From CAJCIT01 sp963771305 (lineage in GTDB: Bacteria > Acidobacteriota > Terriglobia > Bryobacterales > Bryobacteraceae): 64,000 nt of DNA. Numbering within the stretch: the stretch's first letter is position 1; each line of letters begins with the position of its first letter. The stretch is taken from NCBI GenBank assembly GCA_963771305.1, contig CAVYTS010000012.1:186001-250000 (forward strand), given 5' to 3'. The position numbers and the translations under genes were made by a program. This document shows positions 17,013-26,759 of the stretch, piece by piece. The notes under the pieces were generated by a model that saw only the letters and a list, made by a program, of their open reading frames with translations, did not search any database and was not told where the DNA came from.

Positions 17013-20000
17013 ATGCTGCTGCGACGACCTTCATTGCTGGTACGAGCCTGTCTTGGACTGCTGGCCCTCTATCTACTGATCCCAGCCGGTGGGACACCCG
17101 CGGATGATGCCGTCACCGATGAGAAGGTCACTCAATACCTGAATCTTGGCAAGGCGTTTTATGAGAACCCCACGACACAGGCAGAAGCGGTTGTTGAGTT
17201 CAAGAAAGCTCTCGATCTGCGCCCCAACTCGGTCCGGGAGCAGCTCAATTATGGTCTAGCTCTGCTCCGCGCTGCGCGCACCACCGAGGCCATAGCGGTA
17301 CTTGAGAAAGTCCAAAAAGAGGACCCTTCACTCCCACATACCTGGTTCAACCTCGGCATCTACTACAAGCGGGATGGCCAGTTTGACAAGGCGATTGAGC
17401 AGTTCCGACAATTAGCGAAACTGGCTCCGAATGAAGCCATCACCCACTACAACCTGGGTACCATCTATAAGCTGCAAGGCAAGATGAGCGATGCCCAGCG
17501 GGAGTTTGAACTCGCGCGCGACCTGAACCCTGCCTTATCCGCGCCTCATTTTCAGCTCTTCAATATTTACCGCCAACAAAAGAGGACGGAGGAAGCCAAC
17601 CGCGAATTGGCCCTTTTCAAAGAACGCAAGACTGCTCAAGATTCCATCGCCACGCCGGAAGACGTGGAGTGGTGCGAATTCGCCGAGATCTATGAGCCAC
17701 TGAAACCCGAGCCGGATACCAGCAAACAGTTGGCGGAGTTTGCATTCACGCCAACAGTGTTAGGCGAGGTCAAACCAGGACCAAGCGGCCTGGTTACCCT
17801 GGATGCTTATGGTTCGGGTAAGCCCGACTTACTCGTTTATTCGGTGGATGGAATCACGATCTTATCGGGGCGGTGCGCAGAAGGCCACCGATACCGGCCT
17901 GGAAGACCTAAGAGACGTTATCGCGGTTGTTCCGGGCGACTTCAACAACGATGGCCAAACCGACCTCTGTATTCTTACTAAGTCGGTGGCGCTGCTGTAT
18001 GAAAACAAGAACGGAGTTTTCACCAAGTCGGATTACAAATTGCCCGATGGCAGCCTTCAATGCCGCCGTCTGGATTGACTTCGATCACGACTATGATTTG
18101 GACCTTTTCCTGCTAGGGAAGAAGTCTATCTTGCTCCGTAATCAAGGCAAGGAGGGGTTCATCGAGCACCCGTTTCCATTCGTCGACGGCGAAGCAACAA
18201 GAGGCATCGCATTCCGGTTGCTGGCGGATACCAAAGCCAAGGACTTAGTCGTGACTTATAAAGAGCACCCGGCGGTTCTGTATCTTGACCTGCTCACGGC
18301 TACTTACAAGCCGCAATCCTTGGACAAGATCCCTGCGGGCGCGTTTAACCTCCAGGCACTCGACCTCGACAACGACGGCAATCTCGACCTGGTGTTCCAA
18401 ACGTCCGCGGGGACGGCCGTTGCGCGCAATCTACGGTCGAGCTTGGCTGATCCTGTCAACTTGACGGCTGGCCCTGCCGCCTTTTCCGACCTCGCCAATC
18501 GCGGTTTCACGGACCTGATCACGGCAAACGGAATCAAGCAAAGCGCGGGCAAACTCGAATTCGCTGATCCGAAGACGACCATTGGCCTCAGTCCAGGCAT
18601 CTGCCTGGGCCGCTGCCGATTTTACGAACGATGGCTTAATCGATCTTGCTGTGATCACGCCTGACGACAAGGTTGTTCTGCTTCAGAACAAGACCGCCTC
18701 GAAGTTAGCGTGGATTCGGGTGCAGATTGCCGGCGTCAAGAACCTGAAAATACCGCTCGCCTCCGAAATTGAAGTGAAGGCAGGTTCCAGTTATCAGAAG
18801 AAGATCTACAACGGCCTGCCCGTGGTGTTCGGCGTCGGAACTCACAACACGGTCGACACAGTTCGCATCACCTGGCCCAACGGACTGATCCAGAACGAAA
18901 TGAATCAGGCTGTCGGGAAAGACCTCAGCTTTAAGGAAGCTCAGCGGCTCTCCGGCAGTTGCCCGCTCATTTACACTTGGAATGGTAAATCGTTCCAGTA
19001 CATCACGGATGTGCTGGGTGTCGCGCCGCTCGGAGCGATGTCCGGCGATGGCCAGTTCTTTCCCACCGATCACACGGAGTATGTTGCGCTCAAAGGCGAG
19101 TGGCTCGCGCCGCATGAAGGTGACTCGGGCGACGGTTCTTATGAGATCAAACTCACGGAGGAACTGAGCGAGGTTTCTTACTTTGACCAGGTGAGTCTTA
19201 TCGCAGTGGATCATCCTGTCTCCACCGAAATCTACTCTAACGAGAAGTGGAAATCACCTCCCTTCCCGGAATTCCGCCTCTATAGCCTCAACAAGCGCAT
19301 TTACCCGATTTCGGCTAAGTCGGAGCATGGTGACGTTCTGGATCGACTCTTGCGTCAGGATGAGCGTTACGTGAATGACTTCGAGCGAAACTACGTCGGT
19401 GTCGCGGAGTTGCACACACTCGATCTTGATTTCGGCAAAGCGGCAAAGGACAACCGCGCGTTTCTTGTACTGAACGGGTGGGTGGATTGGGCGGACGGTA
19501 GCACCTTCCTGCAGCAAGCCCAGGAGAAGAAGGATTTGGTTCCACCCTCGCTCCAGGTAAAAGACAAGTCGGGACACTGGGTCACGGTGATGGACGATAT
19601 GGGGATGCCTTCCGGAAAGCCGAAGACGATCGCGGTGGATCTTACCGGTAGGTTTCTGTCCGACTCGCGCGAGGTTCGCATCGTCACAAATATGTGTGTC
19701 TTTTGGGACGAAATATTCATGGGCGAAGACTCCGGGAAGCCGGAGGTCCAACTTGCCACACTAACCCCCAATCATTCCGAAGTGCATTTTCGAGGCTTCT
19801 CGCCCTCTCATATTCATCCCGAGCGGAAACAGCCTGAGTCCTTCGACTTCATTTCACCCACACCCACTTCGTATTGGAATCCGACTCCCTCTACGGATTC
19901 CGGAAAATACACGCGCTACGGCGATGTAACCGAACTGACCGCCAAGATCGATGACAAGCTGGTAGTGATGGGTTCCGGTGACGAACTGACCCTGCGCTAC

Positions 20001-20306
20001 AACCAGCGCGAATTGCCGCCGGCGAAGCCGGGTTGGCGCCGCGACTACCTTTTGCGGGTGGAGGGCTGGGCCAAGGACCGCGACGCGAACACGGCATTCT
20101 CACAGAGTGTGGATCCGCTTCCGTTTCACGGCATGTCACGCTACCCGTATCCGGCTGCGGAGCATTATCCCGACGATGCAGATCACCAGGAGTATCTGCG
20201 CAAATACAATACGCGGCCCGCGCTCCGATTAATCCGTCCGTTGGCGCCGGGAGCGGACGTTGCCAACCAGCATCCGCCGATTCAACAACACCGTGTAAGT
20301 GAATAA
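17013..20306 (+). pseudogene. Exported TPR + FG-GAP + ASPIC-UnbV protein, interrupted by three one-base insertions
   Basis: ATG 17013 starts a signal peptide (LLVRACLGLLALYLLIPAG), TPR repeats to about residue 220, then FG-GAP repeats (GDFNNDGQTDLC, DLDNDGNLDLVF, DFTNDGLIDLAV), an ASPIC-like segment (VRITWPNGL) and a ~450-residue C-terminal part with no family I recognise. The frame is lost near 17871, 18050 and 18601. Each lesion is repaired by removing one base, and the three together return to the original frame. No nonsense substitution is needed to explain the stops. Repaired length is about 1097 residues. It ends four bases before the cytochrome gene, so the two are surely co-transcribed. 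Functional gene with sequence errors, or recent pseudogene: undecided. Confidence 0.8.
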
Positions 20307-20309
20307 CTC

Positions 20310-23121
20310 ATGTTTGGAAAAGCCCAGAAGATAGCCGCGTTCACATTCATACTCCTCGTTCTGAACTCGGCGTACCTTCTCGCGTTCAAGAGTCCCACGC
20401 TTACTTATATGGGCAATGTCCTTTTGCATCTTGCCTTGGGACTACTGCTGATTCCATTTGCCATCATCCTTTTGTGGAAACAACGGGCCGCGTTGGTCGG
20501 CTTAGTCATATTCGTGGTGGCTGGCGCAATTGGGATTTACCTAATGATCCACGGCAACCTGCGGAAGGACGAGCTTGTCCTGTATTCGCATATCGTCGCA
20601 GCGGGCCTCAGCGTAGCCGCTTTCCTGCCCTTCCTGGCACGCCGGTCGCAACCGTTGTTCCGCGCAACCGCGGTATCACTCGCGCTGCTGGTTCTTATTC
20701 CCGTTTGTGCCGCTGGTTACCTACGCTATTTCCCCGACTCCCGTAACCGCATAACCAACTCACTGTTGGTTCCGGCCTCGATGGAAGAAGAAGGGGGTGG
20801 AACCAAGTCACCGTTCTGGCCCTCTTCGACACAAACCAACGTGCAGCATCCGGTCCCGGCTAACTTCTTCCTCGACAGCGCAAAGTGCGGTGAGTGCCAC
20901 AAGGAAGTGTATGAGCAGTGGAAGCACTCTGTGCATCATTTTGCCAGCTTCAACAACCAGTTCTATCGTAGGGCCATTGAATACATGCAGGACACGCAGC
21001 ATTCCACGAAGCCCAGCCAGTGGTGTGCCGGATGCCATGACCATGCCGTCATTTTCAGCGGGAAATGGCAGCGGCCCATTAAGGACCAGATCGATACGCC
21101 TGAAGCGCAAGCCGGCCTGGGATGTATATCCTGCCACGCGATTTCAAAGGTCGACGGCTCGACGGGCAACGGCGGGTTCATCATGGAGTACAATCCCCTG
21201 CATGACCTCGCTGCTAGCGACAACAAATACATCCACGCGATCGATACGTTCCTAACCTATGTGAATCCGGAGCCGCACCGGCGCGTGTTCCTGAAGCCCT
21301 TCATGGCGAAAGACACGTCGGAGTTTTGCTCCAGCTGCCACAAGGTTCATCTGGATATACCCGTCAACAACTACCGATGGGTACGAGGCTTCAACGACTA
21401 TGACAACTGGCAGGCGAGCGGGGTCTCCGGCCAAGGTGCGCGGTCGTTCTACTATCCGAGCAAGCCTAGCGGCTGTGCTGACTGCCATATGCCTTTGGTG
21501 AACTCGGACGAACCGGGCAACGTGAACGGGAAACTTCACTCCCACTACTTCGCAGCCGCCAACACCGCGGTGCCAACCGCCAACAACGACCAGGAACAGC
21601 TGAAGCGGGTGGAAGACTTCCTGAAATCCGGCTTTATGCGGGTCGACATTTTCGCCGCCAGCCCGGTGGAGGATCACGGAGAACTACAGATGAAGCGTCG
21701 TCCTCCGAGGGGCCGGCGCTGTCTTCAACCTTCGCGGTTGGGGAAGAAGCCGAGCAGCATGGTCAGGCGTTTCTTCGCGATGTTGACAAGATCGCCGCGC
21801 CCCTCGATCGTGGCGATCGCGTGTTTTCGCCCGGCGCCACGCTGCGCGTAGACGTGGTCGTCAGAACGCTCAAGATTGGGCATTTCTTCCCGGCGGGTAC
21901 TGTTGACTCTCAGGAAGCTTGGCTTGAATTGCAGGGCAAGGATGCGACGGGCCGGGTCATTTTCTGGAGCGGGAAGACAGCCGAAGAAGGCAAGGGCCCG
22001 GTGGATCCAAGCGCGCACTTCTATCAGTCGATTCAGCTCGATGCCGATGGAAATCTGATCAACAGGCGCAATGCGTTTCAGACCCGCAGCCTGCTTTACG
22101 TGCGCCTGATTCCGCCCGGAGCCGCGGACGTTGCGCATTACCGGGTCCACATTCCGAAGGATGCCAAGGGGCCGATTACTCTGACCGCCCGTCTGAACTA
22201 TCGCAAGTTCACGGATTACTACACGAAGTATGCCTATGCGGGAACGCCGAAGCCGGGCCAGGATCCGACACTGGTGGATGTCAATCACGACAGCCGCGAG
22301 TGGGAGTTCGACCCCAAGAACATCCCCGCCAATGTTTCCGGCGAGGTGAAGGATCACATTCCCGATCTCCCGATCGTCACAATTGCGTCCAGCACAATGC
22401 AGCTCAACATCGGCGGTGGTCAGGCTCGCCGTGGACGCCGATCGTCGATAAACGCGATCGTGAACGCTGGAACGATTACGGGATCGGCCTGCTGTTGCAG
22501 GGCGATCTCAAAGGTGCCGAATTTGCCTTTCAGAAGGTGATTGCGGCGGATCCAGCTTACTCGGATGGGCACCTGAATGTGGCTCGCGCGCTGATTCAAG
22601 AGGGCGAGATTGATCGAGCCAAGCCGTACGTGGCCGAAGCGATGAAGCTAAATCCGGGCGCCGCCCGCAACTACTACTTTCTGGCCCTTGCTCAGAAGAC
22701 GGACGGAGACTATGATGGCGCATTGAAGAGTCTGGAAACGGCGGCTGCCATGTATCCGCGCGACCGCGTTGTGCTGAACCAGATTGCCCGCATTCAGTTC
22801 CTGAAGCGCGACTACAAGTCGGCTGTTGAGTCGCTGCACCGCGTCCTGATGGTAGACCCGGAGGACGTCCAATGCCACTACAACCTGATGCTCTGTCTGA
22901 GAGCACTGGGGAAGATCGACGAAGCGCAGCGCGAAGAACAGCTGTTTCTGCGATTCAAAGCCGACGAGTCGTCACAAGCCATCACTGGGAAGGTACGGCA
23001 ACTCAGTCCAGAACTAAACAACTCGCGTCAGCCGATCCACGATCACGAAAGCGCGCCACTCTCCCCTGCTAGCGCGATGGGCCAAACTGGTCGAGCGTCG
23101 CGACACGATGACGAAGGTTGA
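20310..23121 (+). pseudogene. Membrane-anchored pentahaem cytochrome c fused to TPR domain; two one-base deletions
   Basis: The first 513 codons give about five N-terminal membrane helices (to residue ~138) then a haem domain with CGECH (193-197), CAGCH (239-243), CISCH (272-276), CSSCH (340-344) and CADCH (389-393). The frame is lost near 21686; restoring one base gives DEASSSEGPALSS and a beta-rich domain (KIGHFFPAGTVDSQEAWLEL). A second deletion near 22424 leads to SPWTPIVDKRD and a TPR tail (GDLKGAEFAFQKVIAADP, YNLMLCLRALGKIDEAQ). Repaired length is about 937 residues. Haems facing the periplasm with a quinone-accessible membrane part suggest electron transfer out of the membrane; this is inference. 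It sits between the TPR-ASPIC gene and the CRTAC1-like gene on the same strand. Confidence 0.82.
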
Positions 23122-23149
23122 TCGCAACGCCGCACTTCGATAGGCAGCC

Positions 23150-24808
23150 ATGAAAGCTCTCATTCCATTTGCCTGCGGCTCAGTCGCCGCACTCGCCATC
23201 GCCGGGCTCGCTGCGATGGGTCCCACACCAGTCGCTTCGCCCGTTCAGTTCAAAGATGTCACGTCCGCCGCCGGAATCCACTTCAAACACAACGCTGGAA
23301 AGGCCGGGAAGAAGTATCTTCCCGAAACGATGGGCGCCGGTGTTGCGATATTCGATTACAACGGCGATGGCAAACCCGACATCCTGTTCGTCAACAGCAA
23401 GGATTTCGAGGCGCACGGCAAGAAGTCGATTTGCGCTCTTTACCGCAACAACGGGAATGGCACATTCACCGATGTCACGGCCGGCAGCGGTCTGGATATC
23501 GAGATGTACGGCATCGGCGTCAGCACGGCCGACTACGATAACGACGGCCGCGAGGATATCTACATTACGGCGCTCGACGGCGACCATCTCTTCCACAACG
23601 AGGGAAACGGTAAGTTCCGGGACGTGACCCAGGAGGCCGGCATCCACAATGCCAGCTTCGGCACAAGCGCAGCATGGCTCGACTACGATCGCGACGGAAA
23701 GCCCGACCTGTTTGTCGCCAACTACGTCCAATGGACACAGAAGGGAGATCTCTTCTGTTCGCTGGACGGAGCTACAAAGTCCTACTGCACGCCGGAGTCC
23801 TACAAGGGCACCCAGTCGAAGCTCTATCACAACCTGGGCAATGGCAAGTTTGAGGACGTCAGCCAGAAGGCAGGCGTCGCGGACGCCTCGTCAAAGTCCT
23901 TGGGCGTCACCATTCTGGACTACAACAACGATGGCTGGCCGGACATCTTCGTCTCGAACGACACACAGCCCAACAAGCTCTATCGTAACAACAAGAACGG
24001 CACATTCACCGATGAGGCTCTATCGGCGGGCGTCGCGTTCGGAGAAGACGGCGTGGCTCGCGGCGCCATGGGCGTCGATTCAGGCGACTACGACCGCAGC
24101 GGCCGGACGCACTTGCTCGTTGGAAACTTCAGCAACCAGATGCTCGCGCTCTATCACAACGAGGGCAACGGCATCTTTGTCGATGAGGCTCCGAAGTCCG
24201 AATTGGGCCGATCCAGCCTGCTCAGCTTGACCTTCGGCGCCTTCTTCTGGGACTACGATCTGGATGGTCTGCTGGATATCTTTTGCGGCAATGGTCACAT
24301 CGAAGAGGAGATCGGCCGGGTGCAACCCAAGATTCAGTACAAAGAGCCGCCCCTCGTGTTCCACAATGCCGGCAGCGGCCGGTTCGTCAATGTATCCAAC
24401 TCTCTCGGCCCAGACATCACGCGGCCGATCGTGGCGCGCGGCGCCGCGTTCGGCGATCTGGATGGCGACGGCGACCTGGACCTGGTCGTCTCTACCAACA
24501 ACGGTCCTGCCTACTTGTTCCGGAACGAAGGCGGCAATAAGAATCACTGGATTGCCATCAAGACCATTGGCACGAAGTCCAGCCGTGACGGCCTCGGGGC
24601 GTTCGTCACAGTTAAGTCAGCTTCCGGCAAGCAGACGCAGATGGTCCGCAGCGGATCCAGTTACTGCTCGCAGTCCTTCATGCAGCTCACGTTCGGCCTC
24701 GGGAAAGACACGGCAGTCGATGAGATCGAGGTGCGCTGGCCCAGCGGGATCACGCAGAAGCTTGGCCGCCAGCAGTGCGACCGGGTATTGTCGATCACTG
24801 AACAATAA
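23150..24808 (+). CDS. Exported FG-GAP/ASPIC-UnbV (CRTAC1-like) protein
   Basis: 552 residues. A signal peptide (ALIPFACGSVAALAIAGLAAMG), then VQFKDVTSAAGIHFKHN, the classic N-terminal strand of the CRTAC1-like family. Seven or so FG-GAP repeats with DxNxDGxxD loops follow (DYNGDGKPD, DYDNDGRED, DYDRDGKPD, DYNNDGWPD, DLDGDGDLD), and the ASPIC/UnbV module closes it (HWIAIKTIG, SSRDGLGAFVTV, GSSYCSQSFMQ, EIEVRWPSG). It is complete and intact, 28 bases after the cytochrome-TPR gene, so it is the last gene of that operon. Its paralogues in this window are at 1830, 17013, 30863 and 36112. The function of the family in bacteria is unsettled; calcium-bound propellers commonly act in binding. Confidence 0.92.
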   Translation: MKALIPFACGSVAALAIAGLAAMGPTPVASPVQFKDVTSAAGIHFKHNAGKAGKKYLPETMGAGVAIFDYNGDGKPDILFVNSKDFEAHGKKSICALYRNNGNGTFTDVTAGSGLDIEMYGIGVSTADYDNDGREDIYITALDGDHLFHNEGNGKFRDVTQEAGIHNASFGTSAAWLDYDRDGKPDLFVANYVQWTQKGDLFCSLDGATKSYCTPESYKGTQSKLYHNLGNGKFEDVSQKAGVADASSKSLGVTILDYNNDGWPDIFVSNDTQPNKLYRNNKNGTFTDEALSAGVAFGEDGVARGAMGVDSGDYDRSGRTHLLVGNFSNQMLALYHNEGNGIFVDEAPKSELGRSSLLSLTFGAFFWDYDLDGLLDIFCGNGHIEEEIGRVQPKIQYKEPPLVFHNAGSGRFVNVSNSLGPDITRPIVARGAAFGDLDGDGDLDLVVSTNNGPAYLFRNEGGNKNHWIAIKTIGTKSSRDGLGAFVTVKSASGKQTQMVRSGSSYCSQSFMQLTFGLGKDTAVDEIEVRWPSGITQKLGRQQCDRVLSITEQ

Positions 24809-24837
24809 CCTACCTGAACGTGGACAGACTTGAACCT

Positions 24838-24901
24838 AAACCGGGACGGACTTTTTCTTGGCGTGGAAGCGTAACCTGAAATCGGGACGGATTTGTTTGC
24901 C
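24838..24901. repeat. RAYT-associated repeats, left side (two direct copies)
   Basis: AACCGGGACGGACTTTTTCT (24839-24858) and the related AATCGGGACGGATTTGTTT about 40 bases on. The first is found inverted at 25845-25869, on the other side of the transposase gene. Confidence 0.7.
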
Positions 24902-25082
24902 AGAATAGCGCGATTCCAGTAGATGAGCTTGGGCTTTCAGCGGCCGGTGAGCCATTCCGTATGCGCCGGGCGGACCTGACGCTGGGCGATGGTGCATCTT
25001 CCAGCTGTCTTTGTAGGCGGCCGTAACCGGACACTACAGCGGGGACAGGCATCGAACGTGCTTGAAAAACGTTCAGGGATGT

Positions 25083-25769
25083 TCAGACGGCGGCAGAACA
25101 GTTTATCGACACCGGCCGACCCGGTGGCGACCCTGCTAGCTTGCGGCGGAATCTGGCTTCGAGTCCCTGGATCCATTCAGCGTTTCCGCAGGGCCGCGAC
25201 GCCGGTAGCGCTTTCCGCAGAGCCGTTTCGCGGGTAAGATCTGTCCGGGAAAGAAACTCCCTCCATTGAGGCTGCATAAACCCTTGGCGTGTCAACACCG
25301 GAGCGAGCGGGATCTGCGGGTCGTATTCGCCCGTCACGTGCGCCCGCGCCGAAGAGAACTCGAAGTCTTCCGGCCGACTTGCGATCTTCGCCCGCTGCGG
25401 ATTCAACTCCACGTAGCGCAGGGCAGTCCAATAGTGGTCTTCGCTCAGCGGGGACGAGTGAAAACGGGCTTGCAACAAGTGCCCGGTGCGGCCGTGCTTG
25501 CGGTTGAAGGTCAACGCCCACCAGGTGTGGACACGACGGAACAGCCGCGCTAGGCCGGTAGCGGTCGTGGGCGTCAGCATCCAGTGTTCGTGATTGTCCA
25601 TCAGACAATAGCCGTGAACATGCACCTTCTCTTCGCTAGCGATCACGCAGAAGCGCCGCAAGTATTGCTGTTTCTCTGCGCGGCTCGTTAAAATCCGCAT
25701 GTGGTCGTTGCCCCTCGATACTACATGATGCACAACGTTTTCCATCACGATTCGCGGTGTTCGTGGCAT
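25083..25769 (-). mobile_element. REP-associated tyrosine transposase (RAYT, IS200/Y1-like)
   Basis: 228 residues from ATG 25769, chosen because GAAGGGCCGAGG lies just upstream and the family starts here (PRTPRIV, then HHVVSRGND). Y1-family hallmarks: MDNHEH carrying the metal-binding H60/H62 pair (HEH instead of the usual HUH hydrophobic centre), and RYVELNPQRA with Y119 the likely nucleophile. RAYTs cut and join single-stranded DNA at REP palindromes and are thought to spread them, usually as single-copy domesticated genes. Here the gene is flanked by an inverted GGGACGGAC repeat, so it may still move as a unit. The C-terminal ~60 residues look family-specific. Confidence 0.9.
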
Positions 25770-25844
25770 CCTCGGCCCTTCTTCAATCAGCGCCGATCTA
25801 ACGATCGCTAAACAGAAGACTGATCCTGGCGGTCGATTTTTCAC

Positions 25845-25869
25845 AGAAAAAACAGAGTCCGTCCCGGTT
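25845..25869. repeat. RAYT-associated repeat, right side (inverted)
   Basis: AGTCCGTCCCGGTT preceded by AGAAAAAACAG is the inverse complement of the left repeat at 24838-24860, apart from a three-base insertion. Together they bracket the transposase. Confidence 0.7.
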
Positions 25870-25949
25870 CGCTCCCCCGGTTCTGCTGATTTAACCAGGC
25901 TGCCGTTCGGCGTCGACGTGTTGGCATTACGCAGAAGGGAGAAGAGAAT

Positions 25950-25975
25950 GTGTATAGTACTGACAAGGCATACAC
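25950..25975. promoter_or_regulatory. Operator-like inverted repeat before vapBC
   Basis: GTGTAT and ATACAC as 6-bp arms separated by 14 bases, ending five bases before the antitoxin ATG. VapBC complexes normally repress their own operon at such repeats. Confidence 0.5.
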
Positions 25976-25979
25976 ATCA

Positions 25980-26173
25980 ATGCGAACCAATATCGTGATT
26001 GACGATAAGCTGATGCGGGACACGCTTCGCGCAACGGGCCTGAAGACCAAACGTGAGGCCGTGGAAGAGGGGCTGCGCACACTGCTGCGCCTGAAAGACA
26101 GGCGGAGATCCGCCGGCTCCGTGGGAAACTGGACTGGAACGGCGATCTCAACTCTATGAGGAGCGACCGTTGA
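25980..26173 (+). pseudogene. vapB: VapB-type antitoxin, C-terminal frame lost by one-base deletion
   Basis: ATG 25980 opens MRTNIVIDDKLMRD and TGLKTKREAVEEGLRTLL, the ribbon-helix-helix half of the VapB family (PF09957-like). The frame then runs into unrelated sequence after LRLKD. Restoring one base near 26094-26099 gives KRQAEIRRLRGKLDWNGDLN, which is the family's toxin-wrapping C-terminus, and ends at a TGA (26171-26173) overlapping the toxin's TTG start. The exact fit of both ends shows a single 1-nt deletion. As written the protein would keep the DNA-binding part but lose toxin neutralisation, which should be harmful next to an intact toxin. This favours a sequence error, though a degraded system cannot be excluded. 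Confidence 0.8.
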
Positions 26174-26613
26174 TCCTGGTCGACTCCAGCGCGTGGATCG
26201 ATTACTTCAAGGGGACGATCACAGCGCAAACCGAGAGACTCGACAGACTGCTTGGCCACGAGCCTTTGGCCATCGGTGACTTGATTCTGACCGAGGTTCT
26301 GCAGGGTTTCGAAAACGACCGGGATTTTAATGACGCCCGGAAAATGCTGACTTCGCTGACGGTCGTGGAGTTGGGCGGACAGGAAATCGCGATTCAAGCG
26401 GCGAAGAATTTCCGCGCGCTGCGCAGGCTCGGCGTGACCGTTCGCAAGACAATCGATGCGGTGATTGCAACCCGATGCATCGAGAGCGGGTATGACCTAC
26501 TGCACAACGACCGGGATTTCGATCCGTTCGCAAAACACCTCGGCCTGCGTGTAGTGGCTCCTGAGGAAGGATTGAAACCATCCCCAATCCGGACCAGCGT
26601 AACTCTAACTTAA
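26170..26613 (+). CDS. vapC: VapC-type PIN-domain ribonuclease toxin
   Basis: 147 residues from a TTG start overlapping the antitoxin stop. It has the PIN fold with all acidic residues in place: D5 (MILVDSSAWID), E42 (LILTEVLQGF), D96 (KTIDAVIA) and D114/D116 (HNDRDFD). VapC toxins cleave specific RNAs, commonly tRNA or the 23S sarcin-ricin loop, until bound by VapB. The coding sequence is intact. About 15 extra residues at the C-terminus (EEGLKPSPIRTS) exceed the usual ~130-residue length, possibly because a short repeat region extends the frame. The pair lies just downstream of the transposase, a common location for mobile toxin-antitoxin genes. Confidence 0.92.
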   Translation: MILVDSSAWIDYFKGTITAQTERLDRLLGHEPLAIGDLILTEVLQGFENDRDFNDARKMLTSLTVVELGGQEIAIQAAKNFRALRRLGVTVRKTIDAVIATRCIESGYDLLHNDRDFDPFAKHLGLRVVAPEEGLKPSPIRTSVTLT

Positions 26614-26630
26614 ACTTAGCAGCTACCTCG

Positions 26631-26668
26631 CACAGCTTTAGCCTGTGATCCACAGCCTGAAGGCTGTG
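26631..26668. repeat. Short palindromic intergenic repeats
   Basis: CACAGCTTTAGCCTGTG followed by a perfect 8-bp hairpin CACAGCCT-GA-AGGCTGTG and GCCACA. A close relative (CACAGCC-GAAA-GGCTGTG then CCACCA) is at 58361-58384, suggesting a dispersed element. Confidence 0.65.
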
Positions 26669-26707
26669 CCACAAATTTGAGGTAAAAAGCAACAATCATA
26701 AATGGCA

Positions 26708-26736
26708 AAGGCCCGGCAGGTCATCTGCCGGGCCTT
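26708..26736 (-). terminator. Rho-independent terminator of the second TonB receptor
   Basis: A perfect 12-bp stem AAGGCCCGGCAG/CTGCCGGGCCTT with a 5-base loop. It is followed on the minus strand by TTGCCATTT. It lies 23 bases after the receptor stop and could also stop transcription leaving vapBC. Confidence 0.85.
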
Positions 26737-26759
26737 CGTCGTTGAGTTTGAACAGGTAC

